A program made the position numbers and the translations under genes. A stretch of DNA of 64,000 bases from Zoogloeaceae bacterium (GTDB lineage: Bacteria; Pseudomonadota; Gammaproteobacteria; Burkholderiales; Rhodocyclaceae), in NCBI GenBank assembly GCA_024235655.1, contig JACKLY010000002.1, positions 279,707 to 343,706 of the forward strand, given 5' to 3'. The notes below the pieces were generated by a model. The model had not been told where the DNA came from, did not search any database, and saw only the letters and a list, made by a program, of their open reading frames with translations. Below, piece by piece: positions 24,733-32,338 of this stretch (within the stretch, counting starts at the first letter, position 1; each line of letters opens with the position of its first letter).

Positions 24733-25185
24733 ATGGACCTCAGAAAACTGAAGAAGCTTATCGACCTCGTCCAGGAATCCGGCATTTCGGAACTGGAAGT
24801 CACCGAAGGCGAAGAAAAGGTACGTATTGCCAAGCACGTGGCCGCTCCGGTCAGCCACACTTACTCAATGCCGGCTGCAGCCCCCATGGCCGCCCCGGCC
24901 CCCGTTGCCGCCAGCGTATCCACTGTTGATCTTGATGACGACCTGCCGGAAGGCCATGTCGTCAAGTCGCCGATGGTTGGCACCTTCTACCGTTCTTCCA
25001 GCCCGAGCTCGGATCCTTTCTGCGAAATCGGTACGGCGGTCAAGGAAGGCGACACGCTGTGCATCATCGAAGCGATGAAGCTGCTCAATGAAATCGAAGC
25101 CGACGCTTCCGGCACGATCAAGGCCATTCTGGTCGAGAACGGACAGCCCGTCGAATTTGGCGAACCGCTGTTCATCATCGGGTAG
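24733..25185 (+). CDS. accB: biotin carboxyl carrier protein of acetyl-CoA carboxylase
   Basis: 150 aa. The N-terminal helical part (DLRKLKKLIDLVQESGI) is followed by an Ala/Pro linker (about 40-70) and the biotinyl domain. The biotin-accepting Lys is in EAMKL, residue 116. The ribosome site TAGGAGA lies 8 bp upstream. It is followed 7 bp later by accC, the usual accBC operon for malonyl-CoA synthesis. Confidence 0.97.
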   Translation: MDLRKLKKLIDLVQESGISELEVTEGEEKVRIAKHVAAPVSHTYSMPAAAPMAAPAPVAASVSTVDLDDDLPEGHVVKSPMVGTFYRSSSPSSDPFCEIGTAVKEGDTLCIIEAMKLLNEIEADASGTIKAILVENGQPVEFGEPLFIIG

Positions 25186-25192
25186 AGCGCCC

Positions 25193-26551
25193 ATGTTTGA
25201 GAAAATCCTCATCGCCAATCGCGGTGAAATTGCGCTTCGCATCCAGCGCGCCTGCCGTGAATTGGCCATCAAGACGGTCGTCGTACACTCCGAGGCAGAT
25301 CGTGAAGCCAAGTACGTCAAGCTGGCCGATGAATCCGTGTGCATCGGCCCGGCCAGTTCGACACAAAGCTACCTCAACGTGCCGGCCATCATTTCTGCCG
25401 CGGAAGTGACCGACTCGGAGGCCATCCACCCCGGCTACGGCTTCCTTTCGGAGAACGCCGATTTTGCCGAGCGCGTGGAAACTTCCGGCTTTACCTTCAT
25501 CGGCCCCCGCCCGGAAACAATTCGCCTGATGGGCGACAAGGTATCGGCCAAGGATGCCATGAAGGCCGCAGGCGTTCCCTGCGTGCCGGGTTCGGACGGC
25601 GCCTTGCCGGAAGACCCCAAGGAAATCATCCGCATCGCCAAATCCGTCGGCTACCCGGTCATCATCAAGGCAGCGGGCGGCGGCGGTGGCCGCGGCATGC
25701 GCGTGGTGCATACCGAAGCCGCACTGATCAGCGCCGTCAACATGACCCGCACGGAAGCACAAACTGCTTTCGGCAATCCGGTGGTTTACATGGAGAAATA
25801 CCTGGAAAATCCACGCCATGTGGAAATCCAGGTACTCGCCGACAGCTTCCGCAACGCGGTCTACCTCGGCGAGCGTGACTGCTCGATGCAGCGCCGCCAT
25901 CAGAAGGTGATTGAAGAAGCCCCTGCGCCGCACATTGCGTCACGCTACATCACCCGTGTCGGCGAACGCTGTGCCGATGCCTGCCGCCGCATCAACTACC
26001 GCGGCGCGGGCACCTTCGAGTTCCTCTACGAAAACGGTGAGTTCTACTTCATTGAGATGAACACCCGTGTCCAGGTCGAACACCCGGTGACCGAAGCCAT
26101 TACCGGCGTCGATATCGTTCAGGAACAGATCCGCATAGCTGCCGGTGAAAAACTTCGCCTGCGCCAGAAGGACATCGCCTTCAAGGGACATGCAATCGAA
26201 TGCCGCATTAACGCCGAAGATCCCTTCACGTTCGTGCCATCTCCCGGCAAGATCAGCTTCTGGCACCCGCCCGGCGGCCCCGGCATCCGTGTCGATTCGC
26301 ATGTTTACCAGGGCTATACCGTGCCTTCGCATTACGACTCGATGGTGGGCAAGCTGATCTCCTATGGTGACACGCGCGAACAGGCCATCCGCCGCATGCG
26401 TATCGCCTTGTCGGAAATGGGTGTCGAAGGCATCAAGACCAACATTGCCCTGCATCAGGAACTGATGATGGATGCCAATTTTGTGCACGGCGGCACCAGC
26501 ATTCACTACCTTGAGCAGAAACTTGCCGCCAAGGGCGAACTCAAGAAATAG
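25193..26551 (+). CDS. accC: biotin carboxylase of acetyl-CoA carboxylase
   Basis: 452 aa, ATP-grasp enzyme that carboxylates the biotin on AccB. The start at 25193 gives MFEKILIANRGEIALRIQRA, the family N-terminus. The glycine-rich ATP loop is AAGGGGGRGMRVV near 160. The metal and catalytic region EMNTRVQVEHPVTE is near 285-300, with the bicarbonate-site Arg included. The downstream gene prmA begins 8 bp later. Confidence 0.98.
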   Translation: MFEKILIANRGEIALRIQRACRELAIKTVVVHSEADREAKYVKLADESVCIGPASSTQSYLNVPAIISAAEVTDSEAIHPGYGFLSENADFAERVETSGFTFIGPRPETIRLMGDKVSAKDAMKAAGVPCVPGSDGALPEDPKEIIRIAKSVGYPVIIKAAGGGGGRGMRVVHTEAALISAVNMTRTEAQTAFGNPVVYMEKYLENPRHVEIQVLADSFRNAVYLGERDCSMQRRHQKVIEEAPAPHIASRYITRVGERCADACRRINYRGAGTFEFLYENGEFYFIEMNTRVQVEHPVTEAITGVDIVQEQIRIAAGEKLRLRQKDIAFKGHAIECRINAEDPFTFVPSPGKISFWHPPGGPGIRVDSHVYQGYTVPSHYDSMVGKLISYGDTREQAIRRMRIALSEMGVEGIKTNIALHQELMMDANFVHGGTSIHYLEQKLAAKGELKK

Positions 26552-26559
26552 ACCGACGA

Positions 26560-27465
26560 ATGGCCTGGCTCTCGGTAACACTGGAAACGGATTGCACTCA
26601 CGCTGAACTGCTGGCGGATGAGCTGATGGAGGCGGGCGCACTGTCCGCCACCATCGAGGATGCTGCGGCCGGTACTGCCGAGGAAAAACCGCAATTTGGC
26701 GAGCCCGGATCGATTACCAGCCCGGGCTGGGATCGTTCACGGATTGCCGCCCTCTTCGATCCAGCCGCCGATGTGGCGGCTGCGGTTGCCGCTGCCGCCA
26801 GAGCCACAGGCTTGGCCGAAGCCCCGTCATTTTCCACCGAAGCCGTTGCCGAACAAAACTGGGTACAACTGACACAATCCCAATTCGAGCCAATTCGCAT
26901 TTCCGAGCGCTTGTGGATTGTCCCCTCCTGGCACGAAGCACCGGACCCGGATGCGCTCAATCTGGTCCTTGATCCGGGCATGGCCTTCGGCACCGGATCG
27001 CATCCAACCACCCGCCTCTGCCTTGAATGGCTGGAGCGCACTGCCGGCACAGGCCAGAGCCTGCTCGACTACGGCTGCGGCTCAGGCATCCTGGCCATTG
27101 CCGGGGCACGCCTGGGCGCCAGCCCGGTAACCGGTGTCGACATTGACCCGCAAGCGGTTGCTGCCGCACGCATCAATGCCGAAAGCAATCGCGTGGAGGC
27201 CTTGTTTTCCGACTCGGAAGACCCGATCAGCGGGCAATTCGACATTGTCGTTGCCAACATCCTCGCCAACCCGCTCAAGGTACTCGCACCGGCCATCTGC
27301 GGGCATGTCGCGCCCGGCGGGCAGCTGGCCCTGTCCGGCATTCTGCAGGAGCAGGCAGAAGATTTGATTGCCATCTACAGCGAGTGGATGCCGATGCACG
27401 TTGCCGACAGCCGTGAAGGCTGGGTATGCCTGGCCGGCACCAAGCCGGCCGCAGGATCATGCTGA
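26560..27465 (+). CDS. prmA: ribosomal protein L11 methyltransferase
   Basis: 301 aa; trimethylates several residues of ribosomal protein L11 using SAM. The N-terminal substrate domain is MAWLSVTLETDCTHAELLADELMEAGALS. The SAM motif is LLDYGCGSGILAIAGARLGA near 165-185, and NILANPLKVL near 230 is the PrmA-type NxLANxL motif. The stop overlaps the start of the zinc-ribbon gene by 7 bases. Confidence 0.97.
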   Translation: MAWLSVTLETDCTHAELLADELMEAGALSATIEDAAAGTAEEKPQFGEPGSITSPGWDRSRIAALFDPAADVAAAVAAAARATGLAEAPSFSTEAVAEQNWVQLTQSQFEPIRISERLWIVPSWHEAPDPDALNLVLDPGMAFGTGSHPTTRLCLEWLERTAGTGQSLLDYGCGSGILAIAGARLGASPVTGVDIDPQAVAAARINAESNRVEALFSDSEDPISGQFDIVVANILANPLKVLAPAICGHVAPGGQLALSGILQEQAEDLIAIYSEWMPMHVADSREGWVCLAGTKPAAGSC

Positions 27466-28460
27466 CCCGCTGCCCCGAATGCAGCACCACCTTCCGCGTG
27501 ACGGCGGAACAGTTGAAGATGCGTGCCGGCACGGTACGTTGCGGCAAATGCCAGGCCGTATTCAACGCGCTGGACAGCCTGCTGGAATCCGCCACACCGG
27601 AAGAAACACTGGCGCCCCAATCGCCTGCGCCCACCGACACCCTGTCCGCATCGTCAGATCGTTCAGTATCCATTCCCTCCCGGCCGCAGATTGCTGACGT
27701 TGATATCCTGCTTGAAAGCCCGACGGCCACCGAGGAATCACCTCCACCTGATCCACCAGTGGATCGCCCCCCCACTCCCGCCCCTGTCGTTGCCGAGAAC
27801 ATCGTCGCAGAGACGACCACGCCATCGGTCGCCCCGGAAGAACCCCCTGCCAGCGCGGAGTCGATTCGCGATGCAGGATTGGCCGAAGGCCTGATTGCGG
27901 CGCGCGAAACCACCCAGATCCCCGGTTACAACAAATGGGCACAAGGTGCCCTGGCTGGACAGCATTCGGTGTCCGAACCGGCAACCCGCCCACTCTGGCC
28001 CTTTGTACTGACCGCCTTGCTCCTGTTGCTTCTTCTGCTCGGGCAAGTTGGCCATCGTTTCCGTGCCGAACTGGCCGTTGCCACACCCAGCCTGCGGCCG
28101 CTACTGGAAGCTGCCTGCGCCGCTCTGGATTGCGACATCCCTCTCCCCCGTCATGTGGAGTTGGTAAGTATCGAAGCCTCCGACCTGCAGATCGACCCCA
28201 ATCAAGGGGGCGCACTGACCCTGACCGCCACACTGAAGAACCGTGCCGCCTATGCTCAGGCCTGGCCATTGCTTGAACTGACCCTGACCGACGTGCAGGA
28301 CAATGCCGTGCTCAGGCGGGTACTGCAGCCAGCCGATTATCTTCCGCCCAAGGCCGACCCCACCGTTTTCCCGCCGAATGGCGAAGTCGGCCTGCGCCTC
28401 TGGCTGGAGGTAAAGGACATCACGGCAGCCGGCTACCGGCTCTACGTCTTTTACCCCTGA
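27459..28460 (+). CDS. zinc-ribbon membrane protein, DUF3426
   Basis: 333 aa from the ATG overlapping the prmA end. It begins with an MJ0042-type zinc ribbon (MLTRCPECSTTFRV ... VRCGKCQAVFNAL, four Cys). A long Pro/Ala/Glu-rich linker (about 55-180) is followed by a transmembrane helix (PFVLTALLLLLLLLGQVGH, about 182-200) and a DUF3426 domain (YAQAWPLLELTLTD, DYLPPKADPTVFPPNGEVGLRLWLEVKDI). The prmA-DUF3426 linkage is typical of betaproteobacteria. The role is unknown; a cytoplasmic zinc ribbon tethered to a periplasmic domain is what the sequence shows. Confidence 0.88.
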   Translation: MLTRCPECSTTFRVTAEQLKMRAGTVRCGKCQAVFNALDSLLESATPEETLAPQSPAPTDTLSASSDRSVSIPSRPQIADVDILLESPTATEESPPPDPPVDRPPTPAPVVAENIVAETTTPSVAPEEPPASAESIRDAGLAEGLIAARETTQIPGYNKWAQGALAGQHSVSEPATRPLWPFVLTALLLLLLLLGQVGHRFRAELAVATPSLRPLLEAACAALDCDIPLPRHVELVSIEASDLQIDPNQGGALTLTATLKNRAAYAQAWPLLELTLTDVQDNAVLRRVLQPADYLPPKADPTVFPPNGEVGLRLWLEVKDITAAGYRLYVFYP

Positions 28461-28494
28461 ACAATTTCTGACCCACTCTTCCGAAAGCACCGGC

Positions 28495-29430
28495 ATGAAA
28501 ACGCTGATCTGCGGCTCGATCGCCTACGACAACATCATGGTCTTCAATGACCAATTCAAGAACCACATCCTGCCCGAGCAGATCCATATCCTGAATGTGG
28601 CCTTCCTGGTTCCCGAGCTCCGCCGCGAATACGGTGGCTGCGCCGGCAACATCGCCTACAACTTGCTGCTGCTTGAAGGCCAGCCCTACATCATGGCCAC
28701 GGTGGGTGATGACGCGACTCCTTATCTGGAGCGACTGGACAAGCTTGGTCTGCCACGCGACCACGTGCGCCATATCCCCGGCAGCTTCACTGCCCAGGCT
28801 TTCATCACCACGGACCTCGATGACAACCAGATCACGGCCTTCCATCCCGGCGCCATGAGCTTTTCGCACCTGAACAAGGTCGAAAGTGCCAAGGATGCCG
28901 TACTTGGCATCGTTGCCCCGGACGGTCGCGAAGGCATGTTGCAGCACGCACGCGACTTCGCCGCGGCCAGCGTTCCCTTCATTTTCGATCCGGGCCAGGG
29001 ACTACCGATGTTCTCGGGCGATGATCTGAATGACTTTCTGGCGCTCGCCGATTACGCCTGCTTCAACGATTACGAGGCACAACTGGCCTGTGAGCGCACC
29101 GGCCAGTCACTTGAAAAACTGGCCACCAAGGTCAAGGCGCTGATCGTCACCCGTGGCGGCGAAGGCTCGTGGATTTTTGCCGACGGTCAACGTCATGAGA
29201 TTCCGTGCGTTAAGGCTGATGAGGTGGTCGACCCCACCGGCTGTGGTGATGCTTACCGTGCCGGCTTGCTCTATGGCATCACGCGCGGCTGGAACTGGGT
29301 TGATACGGGCCGCCTTGCTGCCGTGATGGGCGCGATCAAGATCGCCCACCGTGGCGGCCAGAACCACACCCCGAGCCGGGAGGAAATTGCCCGGCGCTTT
29401 GCCGAAGCTTTCGGCAGTCGCCCTTGGTAA
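28495..29430 (+). CDS. PfkB-family carbohydrate/adenosine kinase
   Basis: 311-aa ribokinase-fold kinase. The first PfkB signature is GGCAGNIAYNLLLLEGQPYIMATVGDD in order, and the second is DPTGCGDAYRAGLLYG near residue 250, with the catalytic Asp and the anion hole. LIVTRGGEGSWIF is the family strand before it. The substrate cannot be fixed; annotations of close relatives as adenosine kinase or generic carbohydrate kinase both exist. It starts 34 bp after the DUF3426 gene and 13 bp before the lipoprotein gene. Confidence 0.9.
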   Translation: MKTLICGSIAYDNIMVFNDQFKNHILPEQIHILNVAFLVPELRREYGGCAGNIAYNLLLLEGQPYIMATVGDDATPYLERLDKLGLPRDHVRHIPGSFTAQAFITTDLDDNQITAFHPGAMSFSHLNKVESAKDAVLGIVAPDGREGMLQHARDFAAASVPFIFDPGQGLPMFSGDDLNDFLALADYACFNDYEAQLACERTGQSLEKLATKVKALIVTRGGEGSWIFADGQRHEIPCVKADEVVDPTGCGDAYRAGLLYGITRGWNWVDTGRLAAVMGAIKIAHRGGQNHTPSREEIARRFAEAFGSRPW

Positions 29431-29443
29431 GACAGGAGAAGCC

Positions 29444-29896
29444 ATGATTCGCACGTTTTCGATCACACTGCTGCTCGCTGCTGTCGCACTGAGCGGCTGT
29501 GCCAGCAGCAAATCAGGCAGTGCCTATACACGCGACCAGACACGTCAGGAAATGATCGTGCGCACCGGCGTGGTCGAAAGCGTGCGGGAAGTTCAGATTG
29601 AAGGCACCAAGTCGGGGGTTGGCACGGCGGCCGGCGCGGTTGCCGGCGGGGTCGGCGGCAGCCATATCGGTGGCGGCAAGGGTCAGATCGTCGGCGCCGT
29701 GGTGGGTGCGGTGGTGGGCGGCATGGCCGGTGCGGCCATAGAGGAAGGCGTCACCAAAAAAACCGGGCTGGAGATCACGGTGCGCCTCGACAACGGCACC
29801 TTGACGGCGATCGTCCAGGAAGGCGACGAGATTTTCCATGCCGGCGACCGGGTTCGCTTGCTCTCCGGCGCCGGCGGTACCCGGGTCACTCACTGA
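29444..29896 (+). CDS. glycine-zipper outer-membrane lipoprotein (SlyB/Pcp-like)
   Basis: 150 aa. The signal peptide ends in the lipobox LSGCA, placing the lipidated Cys near residue 22. A glycine-zipper two-helix region follows (GVGTAAGAVAGGVGGSHIGGG and GAVVGAVVGGMAGAAIEEG, about 65-105) and then a small beta domain (ITVRLDNGTLTAIVQEGDEIFHAGDRVRLL). It resembles SlyB/PCP lipoproteins of the outer membrane. The ribosome site is CAGGAGA, 5 bp before the ATG. Confidence 0.9.
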   Translation: MIRTFSITLLLAAVALSGCASSKSGSAYTRDQTRQEMIVRTGVVESVREVQIEGTKSGVGTAAGAVAGGVGGSHIGGGKGQIVGAVVGAVVGGMAGAAIEEGVTKKTGLEITVRLDNGTLTAIVQEGDEIFHAGDRVRLLSGAGGTRVTH

Positions 29897-29920
29897 AACC
29901 TGGCTGTAACCCGAGCGACA

Positions 29921-29943
29921 AGGCGGCGTAACACAGGCCGCCT
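29921..29943 (+). terminator. hairpin after the lipoprotein gene
   Basis: AGGCGGC (29921-29927), nine-base loop, GCCGCCT (29937-29943). It is a GC-rich 7-bp stem 24 bp after the stop, without a clean T-run. It ends three bases before the olsB leader hairpin, so the two could form successive or competing structures. Confidence 0.5.
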
Positions 29944-29946
29944 AGA

Positions 29947-29975
29947 GTTGTTCTCCATCAACCAAGGAGAACAAC
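29947..29975 (+). promoter_or_regulatory. RBS-occluding hairpin of olsB
   Basis: GTTGTTCTCC (29947-29956), nine-base loop, GGAGAACAAC (29966-29975): a perfect 10-bp dyad. The right arm contains the Shine-Dalgarno GGAGA of olsB, whose ATG is at 29978. In RNA the ribosome site would be fully paired. It could act as an RNA thermometer or protein-modulated switch, or the dyad may be a DNA operator. Confidence 0.7.
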
Positions 29976-29977
29976 CG

Positions 29978-30760
29978 ATGCATAACGAAAATCAACACCT
30001 TCATCTTGCGGCCAACGCCAATCGACGCAAGACACGATTGTCTGTCAGCCTTGCCCAGGGCGACCGCGAAATCGAGGAAGCCAAGCGGCTGCGCTACCGC
30101 ATTTTTGTCGGCGAACTGGGCGCGCGTTTGCATACCCGAACCCCCGGCGTTGATCATGACATCTACGACCCCTTTTGCGAACACCTGATCGTCCGCGATG
30201 AGAACTCGGCCGAAATCGTCGGCACCTACCGGATACTTTCTCCACAGAACGCCAAGCGCATCGGCGGCTACTACTCGGAAAACGAGTTTGACCTGACCCG
30301 CCTGCAGCATCTGCGCCCACGGCTGGTGGAAATCGGCCGTTCCTGCGTGCATCCGGATTATCGCAGTGGCGCCACGATCACCCTGCTCTGGGCCGGCCTT
30401 GCTCGCTACATGCTGGAAGGCGCCTACGAACACCTGATCGGCTGCGCCAGCATCAGCATGGCAGACGGCGGCCATGCCGCAGCCAGCCTGTATAATCGCC
30501 TCGAGGCACACATGAGTCCGCTGGAATACCGTGTTTTCCCGCGTTGCCCGTTGCCAATGGCAGCCCTCCGGAATGATCTGCCAGCAGAACAGCAGCCGCC
30601 GGTGCCACCGCTGATCAAGGGCTATCTGCGTGCCGGCGCGTGGATCTGTGGCGAACCGGCATGGGATCCGGATTTCAACACGGCCGACTTGCCGGTGCTG
30701 CTGCCGATGAGCCGACTGGACCCGCGCTATGCTCGCCACTTTGTGGGGAAGACGGCCTGA
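29978..30760 (+). CDS. olsB: ornithine N-alpha-acyltransferase (OlsB-like)
   Basis: 260-aa GNAT-fold acyltransferase of the hemolysin-like/OlsB group. The start at 29978 follows AAGGAGA; a TTG 30 bases earlier lies inside the hairpin and is rejected. Key stretches are EIEEAKRLRYRIFVGELGARL, DPFCEHLIVRD, IVGTYRILSPQNA, LVEIGRSCVHPDYRSGATITLLW and LIGCASISM. OlsB moves a 3-hydroxyacyl chain from ACP to ornithine, giving lyso-ornithine lipid. The assignment rests on the directly coupled PlsC-type gene downstream, the classic olsBA pair. An exosortase-associated relative is the alternative. Confidence 0.85.
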   Translation: MHNENQHLHLAANANRRKTRLSVSLAQGDREIEEAKRLRYRIFVGELGARLHTRTPGVDHDIYDPFCEHLIVRDENSAEIVGTYRILSPQNAKRIGGYYSENEFDLTRLQHLRPRLVEIGRSCVHPDYRSGATITLLWAGLARYMLEGAYEHLIGCASISMADGGHAAASLYNRLEAHMSPLEYRVFPRCPLPMAALRNDLPAEQQPPVPPLIKGYLRAGAWICGEPAWDPDFNTADLPVLLPMSRLDPRYARHFVGKTA

Positions 30761-31638
30761 AAACACACACCTCTCGTCCTGTCCGGCTGTTCCGCATACT
30801 GCGGCTGGCCTGGCACCTGATCGTGGGCGCTACCACGGTGGCAGTGCTTTACCCACGCAGCAGCGAGACACGCCGCCTACGGCTGAAACAACACTGGTCA
30901 CAGCAGTTCATCGCCATCCTTGGCCTGCAACTGGAAGCCCGGATAGGGGAAATCGAGGACGGCAGCCTGGTGATTGCCAACCATGTTTCCTGGCTTGATG
31001 TTCTGGTTCTCAACGCCGCAATCCCCGTCGCCTTCGTTTCGAAATCCGAAGTACGGCAATGGCCATTGATCGGGTGGCTGGCCGCGCGTACCGACACCGT
31101 CTTCCTGCGCCGAGGCAGCCGCGGACACGCAAGAATCGTCAATGGTGAAATCGCCGCCCGGCTTTTGGCAGGCAAGAATGTGGCGGTATTTCCGGAGGGT
31201 ACGACGACCGACGGTAGCCACATGCTCGGTTTTCATGCCGCGCTGTTGCAAGCCGCGGTTGAGGTGGCGCGTCCGATCCAGGTGCTTGCCTTGTGCTATG
31301 AGACCCCTGCCGGAGAGCGCTCCACGGCAGCGGCCTATGCCGGCGAAACCACGCTGACTGAATGCCTGGGCAACGTGCTTGCAGAACAGCGAATCATGGT
31401 GAAACTACAGTCGGTTGTGTCACTGCATACGGCAGGCAGGGAGCGGCGTGAACTGGCACGTACTGCGCATGCGGCAATCGCTGTCAGCCTCGGCTATCCT
31501 GTGGCGCACAGGGCACCTGAAACAATTGTCGATCCTCAAGGCGAACTGCCGTCAGATGGCCTCCCCACAGGCAACCGGAATCCAGCGCCAGCAGGTTCGG
31601 CGCCATCTTCAAACCCAGCGCTGACCAGTGCCCGGTAA
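30757..31638 (+). CDS. olsA: lyso-ornithine lipid O-acyltransferase (OlsA/PlsC-like)
   Basis: PlsC-family membrane acyltransferase. An N-terminal hydrophobic helix is followed by the catalytic NHVSWLD (HxxxxD), TVFLRRGSRGHA, and FPEGTTTDG. The start is uncertain. A CTG at 30757 overlapping the olsB TGA gives 293 aa and fits coupling, while in-frame ATGs at 30640 and 30661 lie inside olsB. It would add the second acyl chain to form ornithine lipid. The last ~50 residues are low-complexity and lie antisense to the 3' end of apaH (155-bp overlap). Confidence 0.85.
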   Translation: MKTHTSRPVRLFRILRLAWHLIVGATTVAVLYPRSSETRRLRLKQHWSQQFIAILGLQLEARIGEIEDGSLVIANHVSWLDVLVLNAAIPVAFVSKSEVRQWPLIGWLAARTDTVFLRRGSRGHARIVNGEIAARLLAGKNVAVFPEGTTTDGSHMLGFHAALLQAAVEVARPIQVLALCYETPAGERSTAAAYAGETTLTECLGNVLAEQRIMVKLQSVVSLHTAGRERRELARTAHAAIAVSLGYPVAHRAPETIVDPQGELPSDGLPTGNRNPAPAGSAPSSNPALTSAR

Positions 31639-32305
31639 CCAGCACATGGTCGGCACTACGCCGATCGGGCACGGCGAACCAGGGCAGATACCCGGGAGGA
31701 GCATTGGCCACCTCACCCTTGGTCTTGAACTCCATGATGCCTTCAGGCGAGCAGAAACGCATCCGGGTCATCGCATTCACGACCACGCGCATGCGATCTG
31801 CACCTTGCAAGCCGTCTGACCAGCGGTTGGGTTCACTACCCCACATGCAGGCCAGCGTCTGACGATAGTCGTTGCCCTGAAGCAAGGTTTCGACCTCCAG
31901 TGAAAGAGCTTTCGCCTGCACTACGCTCCATTGCGGCAAGAGGCCGGCATGCACCAGGCAATGCTCCCCCTCGACATGGCACAGCGGCTGTTGGCGCAGC
32001 CAGTGGAGCAATTCATCACAGTCCGGCGCGTTAAGGATGTCATCGAGCGTATCGTCCTTGCCCCGCCGCTTTTCTACTCCCTCGGCGACCATCAACAGAT
32101 AGAGATCGTGATTGCCGAGCACCGTCACCGCAGCATCCCCCAATGACTTGACGTAGCGCAGTGTTGCCAGCGAATGCGGGCCACGGTTCACCAGATCGCC
32201 GACCAGCCAGAGGCGATCATAGGTCGGGTTAAAGGCACAGGCTTCAAGCAGGCGGAGAAAGGATTGGTGACACCCCTGGATGTCGCCGATGGCGTAGGTA
32301 TTCAT
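31484..32305 (-). CDS. apaH: diadenosine tetraphosphatase, symmetrical
   Basis: 273-aa calcineurin-like phosphoesterase that splits Ap4A to two ADP. The metal-binding motifs are in order: YAIGDIQGCHQSF (DxxGC), LVGDLVNRGPHS (GDxVxRG), VLGNHDLYLL (GNHD), LVHAGLLPQW and LVTGHWSALG. The length is normal. It is the last gene of the minus-strand block; the polysaccharide gene upstream ends 33 bp before its start. Confidence 0.96.
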   Translation of the reverse strand: MNTYAIGDIQGCHQSFLRLLEACAFNPTYDRLWLVGDLVNRGPHSLATLRYVKSLGDAAVTVLGNHDLYLLMVAEGVEKRRGKDDTLDDILNAPDCDELLHWLRQQPLCHVEGEHCLVHAGLLPQWSVVQAKALSLEVETLLQGNDYRQTLACMWGSEPNRWSDGLQGADRMRVVVNAMTRMRFCSPEGIMEFKTKGEVANAPPGYLPWFAVPDRRSADHVLVTGHWSALGLKMAPNLLALDSGCLWGGHLTAVRLEDRQLFQVPCAPQDSRG

Positions 32306-32338
32306 TCAGGAATCTCTGGCAACCAGGCATGCAGCCAC

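Noticed and set aside
29897..29946. Pho box upstream of olsB
   Set aside because: Only one partial CTGTAA-like half-site is present; no direct repeat with the required 11-bp period.
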